Origin: Clostridia bacterium
Lineage (GTDB): Bacteria > Bacillota > Clostridia > Christensenellales > Borkfalkiaceae
DNA: 54,882 nt
Direction: 5' to 3'
NCBI GenBank assembly: GCA_017522945.1
Contig: JAFWXT010000019.1
Location: forward strand, 1-54,882
Made by a program: the position numbers and the translations under genes. The notes under the pieces are model-generated. The model made no database searches and had not been told where the DNA came from. It saw only the letters and a list, made by a program, of their open reading frames with translations. Numbering within the stretch: the first letter of the stretch is position 1; the number at the start of each line of letters is the position of its first letter. Positions 51,015 to 54,882 of this stretch are shown piece by piece.

Positions 51015-51776
51015 TTATTTAAATTCATCAAAGGGGTCTTCGTTTTGTGGTTGACCACCGTTTGTGTTATCGTTTGAAGTATTAAATGGATTTTCTTTTG
51101 TTGAGTATGGTCGTTGATAGGGATTATAAGTCTGGCCAAACCTTTTAGCCATTTGTTCTCTATAATAATCGTCAAAACTATCATACGGTCTTTTATTCAT
51201 AACCACTAAAAGAAGTATAGGGAACATAAATTGAATACCGAACAAATATTGCGCTAACAAACAGTAAATCGTGTATGGAGTGCGTTTGTTTGGCGCATAT
51301 CTTCCAAATATACCGTAAACAAGTAAAAAGAAACAAGCATAAAAAACTAAGTCAACAATTGTATTTACCGAATATAATAAATCAGAAAAATAAACAAAAA
51401 CCCAATTTAAGTTAAAAATTTGTTGAATTGCAATAAGCATTATGCCCACGCTTGATAAATCATAAGCAATGCTTGCAATCATAGCAATAAGCCCAACGTT
51501 TTTAATAGTGAAATTAAAAATACGCACCGAGCCAACTAGTTTCCCTATTACGTAATAATTGGTGTATGGCAACATACCTAACCACCAATTTTTATAACCG
51601 CGCTTTTTTGCCATTTTACAAACAGCAATACACTTAATGATGTAAAAACCAAGCGAAATAATTATGCCTGCTCCACCAATAATAGTAATTGGAAATAAAA
51701 TAGCTTCTAATTTTAACTGTTGGTTTTCCATTAAAAGTAAAACTGTAGATGCTAAACTTAAAAGAAATTGAATCAT
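51015..51776 (-). CDS. Multi-pass membrane protein, DUF5684-like
   Basis: A 253-residue membrane protein with about five hydrophobic helices and a soluble, Asn/Gln/Pro-rich tail (about 205-253). Seen: CKMAKKRGYKNWWLGMLPYTNYYVIGKLVG, which resembles the short DUF5684 motif found in many small Firmicutes membrane proteins. Function unknown. It lies 3 bases after a CPBP-type protease gene and may form a unit with it. Confidence 0.7.
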   Translation of the reverse strand: MIQFLLSLASTVLLLMENQQLKLEAILFPITIIGGAGIIISLGFYIIKCIAVCKMAKKRGYKNWWLGMLPYTNYYVIGKLVGSVRIFNFTIKNVGLIAMIASIAYDLSSVGIMLIAIQQIFNLNWVFVYFSDLLYSVNTIVDLVFYACFFLLVYGIFGRYAPNKRTPYTIYCLLAQYLFGIQFMFPILLLVVMNKRPYDSFDDYYREQMAKRFGQTYNPYQRPYSTKENPFNTSNDNTNGGQPQNEDPFDEFK

Positions 51777-51779
51777 TTT

Positions 51780-52946
51780 TTAACCTACCAAAAAGAAATT
51801 TAATAAAATTAAGGCTAACGAGCCAAGTATTCCCAAAATAAATAAAACTGTAAACAACTTTTTATTGCTTTCTTTTGAGAATTTGTAAAATTTCTTACCG
51901 CTAAAAAACAAAAAGTTACTATTATCGCTATTAGCTACCCTTTCTTCACTTACGCTAAAGCAATAATCAACGTCAACACCCTTTTGTAATAAACAACAAG
52001 GAGCAACGTTTTTGCCTTTGCGGTAAAAAATAAAATTACCGCCCAAAATTCCTTCTTCTTCAGTGCGTTTTTTAAATTGCAACAATTTATAATAATAAAT
52101 TATCGCAATACAAACTAAAATTAATCCAATAAATATAAAAAATGCATTTGCAAATGCCCCAAGCGCTGGGGAAACTTCTTGAATCAAAGCTAAAATTAAA
52201 GAGTAAATAACCGTTACCGAATTATTTGCAAAATGCATAACCATTCCTGCAAAGTAGTTATTCGTTACAATAACGACGAAAGCAATTTCGCAACCTAAAA
52301 TAAATTGTAAAATAAGTTGACCGTAATTACCGTGCATTAGCGCGAAAATAGCACCTGAAGCAATAACTGCAAAGAATGTTCCAAATTCTTTAAATCCGTT
52401 CATAATTACACCACGGAAAAGCGCTTCTTCACAAAATGATGGCAAAACGGGGGCTAAAATTACAACGTATAATAAAAGCCATATAATATCAATAGGCTCA
52501 ATTAATACCTGAACTCCGGTTAATGAACTACTTCCGAAAAACTGTTCTTGAAAATAGCCCAAATCAGTAGCAAACTGCGTATGCAACGGGGTTATAAAAA
52601 ACATAGTTCCAAGTGAAAGCATAAGCGCAGGTAAACAAATTTTAAAATCAAACTTTAACGATATTCCACCGCCGAAGAGTTTAACCTTTTTAATTTTACA
52701 AAAAACTATCGCAACTAACAAGATCGTTAATTGTGAAAATAGCGCCGATATGCAAAGCAATAAACCTATGCTTATTTTTACGGTTATAAATTGCGCTAAA
52801 ATAGGAATAACTAAATATTGAAGCAAAGAGATTACAATAGCAAAAATTAGAAACGCCCAAATAGCCGTTATTGCATTAAATTTATTTGGATTAGTCCATT
52901 TATGGCGTGATAAGTTTTTTAATTTACGCCTATCTTGTTTTAACAT
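51780..52946 (-). CDS. CPBP-family intramembrane metalloprotease
   Basis: A 388-residue multi-helix membrane protein. Seen: the CPBP motifs CEEALFRGVIMNG (EE-x3-R) and ALMHGNYGQL (histidine), both needed for catalysis. Members cut prenylated or other membrane proteins and often act in bacteriocin immunity. The C-terminal 90 residues carry an unrecognised soluble stretch with two Cys (PCCLL) and a final membrane helix. The start is set at ATG 52946, 4 bases after the proS stop; a longer frame overlaps proS. Probably co-transcribed with proS. Confidence 0.85.
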   Translation of the reverse strand: MLKQDRRKLKNLSRHKWTNPNKFNAITAIWAFLIFAIVISLLQYLVIPILAQFITVKISIGLLLCISALFSQLTILLVAIVFCKIKKVKLFGGGISLKFDFKICLPALMLSLGTMFFITPLHTQFATDLGYFQEQFFGSSSLTGVQVLIEPIDIIWLLLYVVILAPVLPSFCEEALFRGVIMNGFKEFGTFFAVIASGAIFALMHGNYGQLILQFILGCEIAFVVIVTNNYFAGMVMHFANNSVTVIYSLILALIQEVSPALGAFANAFFIFIGLILVCIAIIYYYKLLQFKKRTEEEGILGGNFIFYRKGKNVAPCCLLQKGVDVDYCFSVSEERVANSDNSNFLFFSGKKFYKFSKESNKKLFTVLFILGILGSLALILLNFFLVG

Positions 52947-52950
52947 CGTG

Positions 52951-54384
52951 TTAGTATGCCCTTGCAAAATAAACTTTTTTCTTAGCGGGCTTTCCGCAAA
53001 TTGCACAAACTTCGCCTTCACATTCTTCTTCGGTCATAACTCTTGAAGTTGCTTGAGCAAATTCTTTAACTTTATCTTCACATTCGCGTTCGCCACACCA
53101 ACAAGCCTTAACAAAGCAACCTTCATCACAAGCATTTTTAATATCTTCAAGAGAATAGCCTTCTTTAATGCGCGAATCTCTATTTTTACGTGATTTTTCA
53201 AGCATATCCTTTTGAACAGTCGCAAGAAGTTGTTTTAATGAAGCCAAATCATCAAGTGAAACTACTTGTTTTTCTAAATTATCGCGTCTTACAATTACAC
53301 ATTGATTATTTTCAATATCTCTTGGACCAATTTCAATACGAACTGGAACACCCTTCATTTCCCATTCGTTAAACTTCCAACCTGGGCTCATGTCGCGAGT
53401 ATCACATTCAACGCGAATATCCATATCTGCTAAAATTTGTTCTATTTCTTTAGCTTTTTCGATAACACCAGGCTTATGCGCAGCAATAGGCACGATAATA
53501 ATTTGGGTTGGAGAAACAACTGGTGGCAATACTAAACCGCGTGCGTCGCCGTGAGCCATAATTATTGCGCCGATAAGCCTTGTAGAAACGCCCCAAGATG
53601 AAGAATACGCATACTCTAACTTGCCTTCTTTTGATAAAAACTTCATATCAAACGACTTTGCAAAGTTTTGACCTAAGTAATGTGAAGTACCTGCTTGTAA
53701 ACTCTTTCCGTCAAGCATCATCGCTTCCATACCATAAGTTTCTAAAGCGCCTGCAAATTTTTCTTTATCAGTTTTTCTACCGCAAATTACTGGAATAGCC
53801 AAAGCATTTTCAGCAAATTCCTTGTAAACTGCAAGCATTTTCATTGTAAAATCACGAGCTTCCTCTTCGTTAGAATGAACTGTGTGACCTTCTTGCCATA
53901 AAAATTCGCTAGTACGTAAGAATGGTCTAGTGGTTTTTTCCCAACGAACAACGTTACACCATTGATTCATAAGCATAGGTAAATCACGGTAGCTTTGCAT
54001 CCATTTTGCATACATATTACAAATTATTGTTTCGCTTGTAGGACGAACTACTAACTTTTCAGAAAGTTCGGCACCTCCGGCGTGTGTAACTACCGCTACT
54101 TCAGGAGCAAAACCTTCAACGTGCTCAGCTTCACGTTTTAAATAACTTTCAGGTATAAACATTGGAAAATATGCGTTTTTAACACCAAGCTTTTTAAAAC
54201 GGCGGTTTAATTCATTTTGAATATTTTCCCATATTGCATAGCCGTATGGACGTATAACCATCGTACCCTTAACAGGCCCGTAATCTACAAGTTCAGTTTT
54301 TAAAACTACGTCGGTGAACCATCTTGGAAAATCAGCCGTAATATCGGCAACTTCTTTTACAAATTGTTTTTCATTATTAGCCAT
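52951..54384 (-). CDS. proS: Prolyl-tRNA synthetase, short (archaeal/eukaryotic-like) form
   Basis: A 477-residue class II synthetase that charges tRNA-Pro. Seen: motif-2 region FLRTSEFLWQEGHT, the TSHYLGQNFAKSFD segment and motif 3 region near GDARGLVLPP, no bacterial editing (INS) insertion, and a C-terminal cysteine-rich tail with CDEGCFVKACWCGERECED and CEGEVCAICGKPA ending in ARAY, typical of the zinc-binding archaeal-type ProS. This form is found in many Clostridia. GAGG precedes ATG 54384. It leads a run with the CPBP and DUF5684-like genes. Confidence 0.95.
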   Translation of the reverse strand: MANNEKQFVKEVADITADFPRWFTDVVLKTELVDYGPVKGTMVIRPYGYAIWENIQNELNRRFKKLGVKNAYFPMFIPESYLKREAEHVEGFAPEVAVVTHAGGAELSEKLVVRPTSETIICNMYAKWMQSYRDLPMLMNQWCNVVRWEKTTRPFLRTSEFLWQEGHTVHSNEEEARDFTMKMLAVYKEFAENALAIPVICGRKTDKEKFAGALETYGMEAMMLDGKSLQAGTSHYLGQNFAKSFDMKFLSKEGKLEYAYSSSWGVSTRLIGAIIMAHGDARGLVLPPVVSPTQIIIVPIAAHKPGVIEKAKEIEQILADMDIRVECDTRDMSPGWKFNEWEMKGVPVRIEIGPRDIENNQCVIVRRDNLEKQVVSLDDLASLKQLLATVQKDMLEKSRKNRDSRIKEGYSLEDIKNACDEGCFVKACWCGERECEDKVKEFAQATSRVMTEEECEGEVCAICGKPAKKKVYFARAY

Positions 54385-54416
54385 AGTAGTAACCTCTAAA
54401 TTTTATGTCAGTTTAT

Positions 54417-54445
54417 ATTATATAACAATCTTTTAAAAAAGTAAA
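54417..54445 (-). promoter_or_regulatory. Promoter of proS
   Basis: On the minus strand TTTACT (54440-54445), 17-base spacer, TATAAT (54417-54422). Transcription would begin about 26 bases before the ATG, leaving no room for a T-box leader. Confidence 0.65.
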
Positions 54446-54460
54446 GCAAATAAGCTTTAA

Positions 54461-54531
54461 TTGTGAAAACTATAAATATAACTTATAACTGATTTTCACA
54501 TTTAATTTTTCTTGTGATTATTTTGTGAAAA
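54461..54531. repeat. TTGTGAAAA repeats between proS and transketolase
   Basis: TTGTGAAAA at 54461-54469, its inverse TTTTCACA at 54493-54500, and TTGTGAAAA again at 54523-54531, plus a partial CTTGTGAT at 54511. They lie between the two divergent promoters and could be binding sites for a shared regulator. Confidence 0.5.
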
Positions 54532-54574
54532 ATGCTATAAATTATGAAAATTAACAAAAATTTTTTAAATATAG

Positions 54575-54603
54575 TTGATAAATGCTACAGTTTTTGCTAT
54601 ACT
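54575..54603 (+). promoter_or_regulatory. Sigma-A promoter of the transketolase gene
   Basis: TTGATA (54575-54580), 17-base spacer, TATACT (54598-54603), followed by AAGGAG (54619-54624) and ATG 54631. Confidence 0.8.
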
Positions 54604-54630
54604 AATTTTAGAAATTTTAAGGAGAATCTT

Positions 54631-54882
54631 ATGGACGTAAAACAACTAACCGTTAATACTTTAAGAGTTCTATCGGCAGAAGCTATTGAAAAAGCAAACT
54701 CTGGTCATCCAGGAATTGCTCTTGGTGCAGCCCCAATTGCCTATACCTTATTTGCTGATTTTTTAAAATTTAACCCAAAAAATCCTAAGTTTGATAACCG
54801 AGATAGATTCGTATTATCTGCAGGTCACGGCTCATCGCTATACTACTCGCTGCTACATTTATTTGGCTACGATTTATCTATG
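54631..54882 (+). CDS. tkt: Transketolase, N-terminal part (cut by window edge)
   Basis: 84 codons open to the window end. Seen: [24 protein letters not shown], the thiamine-diphosphate-binding N-terminus of transketolase, followed by the [25 protein letters not shown] segment typical of the family. The enzyme moves two-carbon units between sugar phosphates in the pentose phosphate pathway, using xylulose 5-phosphate made by the Rpe encoded at 21.5 kb. AAGGAG lies 6 bases before the ATG. It diverges from proS with its own promoter. Confidence 0.95.
   Translation, partial: MDVKQLTVNTLRVLSAEAIEKANSGHPGIALGAAPIAYTLFADFLKFNPKNPKFDNRDRFVLSAGHGSSLYYSLLHLFGYDLSM

Noticed and set aside
54461..54531. 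Rex (NADH-sensing) operator between proS and tkt
   Set aside because: The TTGTGAA half-sites do not have the required 4-base spacing to an inverted partner.
54385..54630. T-box leader upstream of proS
   Set aside because: The promoter found leaves only about 26 bases of leader and no T-box sequence or terminator hairpin is seen.

Overview
The window is a gene-dense stretch (about 55 kb) of an AT-rich Firmicutes chromosome, roughly one third GC by eye. It very probably comes from an endospore-forming member of the Clostridia, perhaps one of the uncultured Christensenellales-like gut lineages. Seen directly: spoIIAA-spoIIAB-sigF, a complete eight-gene spoIIIA operon, spoIVB, a spoIIM-like gene and a DacF-like carboxypeptidase. 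Perfect TTGACA-17-TATAAT promoters and strong intrinsic terminators are common. The order-level placement is inference. There are no rRNA or tRNA genes, CRISPR arrays, IS elements or prophage modules.

Layout. 0-0.8 kb: tail of an unknown gene and an SDR reductase. 0.9-3.1 kb (-): a DUF1538 membrane protein with two paralogous PII-like proteins. 3.4-4.8 kb: a COG2509-type FAD oxidoreductase. 5.0-6.5 kb: the forespore switch spoIIAA-spoIIAB-sigF. 6.5-9.9 kb: a PlsC-like acyltransferase with a zinc ribbon, diverging from htpG, which carries a CIRCE operator. 9.9-12.6 kb (-): pheB-type ACT gene, then asd and a very divergent aspartokinase. 12.7-22.2 kb (+): HAD phosphatase, then the housekeeping block yicC-rpoZ-priA-def-fmt-rsmB-rlmN-rsgA-rpe. 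22.2-23.7 kb: ArsR-type regulator with twin operators and a NahK-like sugar kinase. 23.8-26.1 kb (-): hflX and a tyrosine recombinase. A 429-bp AT-rich divergent gap follows, then a PadR-type DNA-binding protein anchored by four C-terminal membrane helices. 28.3-43.4 kb (-): nagA; dacF, spoIIM and spoIVB; then recN-argR-nadK-tlyA-ispA-folD-nusB-asp23 and spoIIIAH-AA. 43.5-51.0 kb (-): a tightly packed run mnmE-lysR-cca-pepE-response regulator-histidine kinase-degenerate PrsW-like protein. 51.0-54.4 kb (-): proS, a CPBP-type protease and a small membrane protein. The start of transketolase lies at the right edge.

How it fits together. Two classical Firmicutes gene strings are present in conserved order but with members missing. 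yicC-rpe lacks remA, gmk, coaBC, prpC and prkC. The spoIIIA-spoIVB string lacks accBC, xseAB, dxs and spo0A, gains nadK, and ends in spoIIM-dacF, which in Bacillus lie near spoIIA. The sporulation genes cover forespore sigma-F activation, the SpoIIIA channel, engulfment (SpoIIM) and the SpoIVB signal to the mother cell. Intermediary metabolism is represented by amino-sugar use (NahK-like, NagA), the upper aspartate pathway and the pentose phosphate pathway (Rpe, transketolase).

Most unusual items: the DUF1538/PII-like pair, the membrane-tethered PadR-like protein, the two-component system followed by a PrsW-like protein lacking catalytic residues, the CIRCE-controlled htpG, a probable ATT start for rsgA, and probable leaderless mRNAs. 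None amounts to a proven new system. The DUF1538/PII-like operon and the membrane-bound PadR protein are the best candidates for something undescribed.
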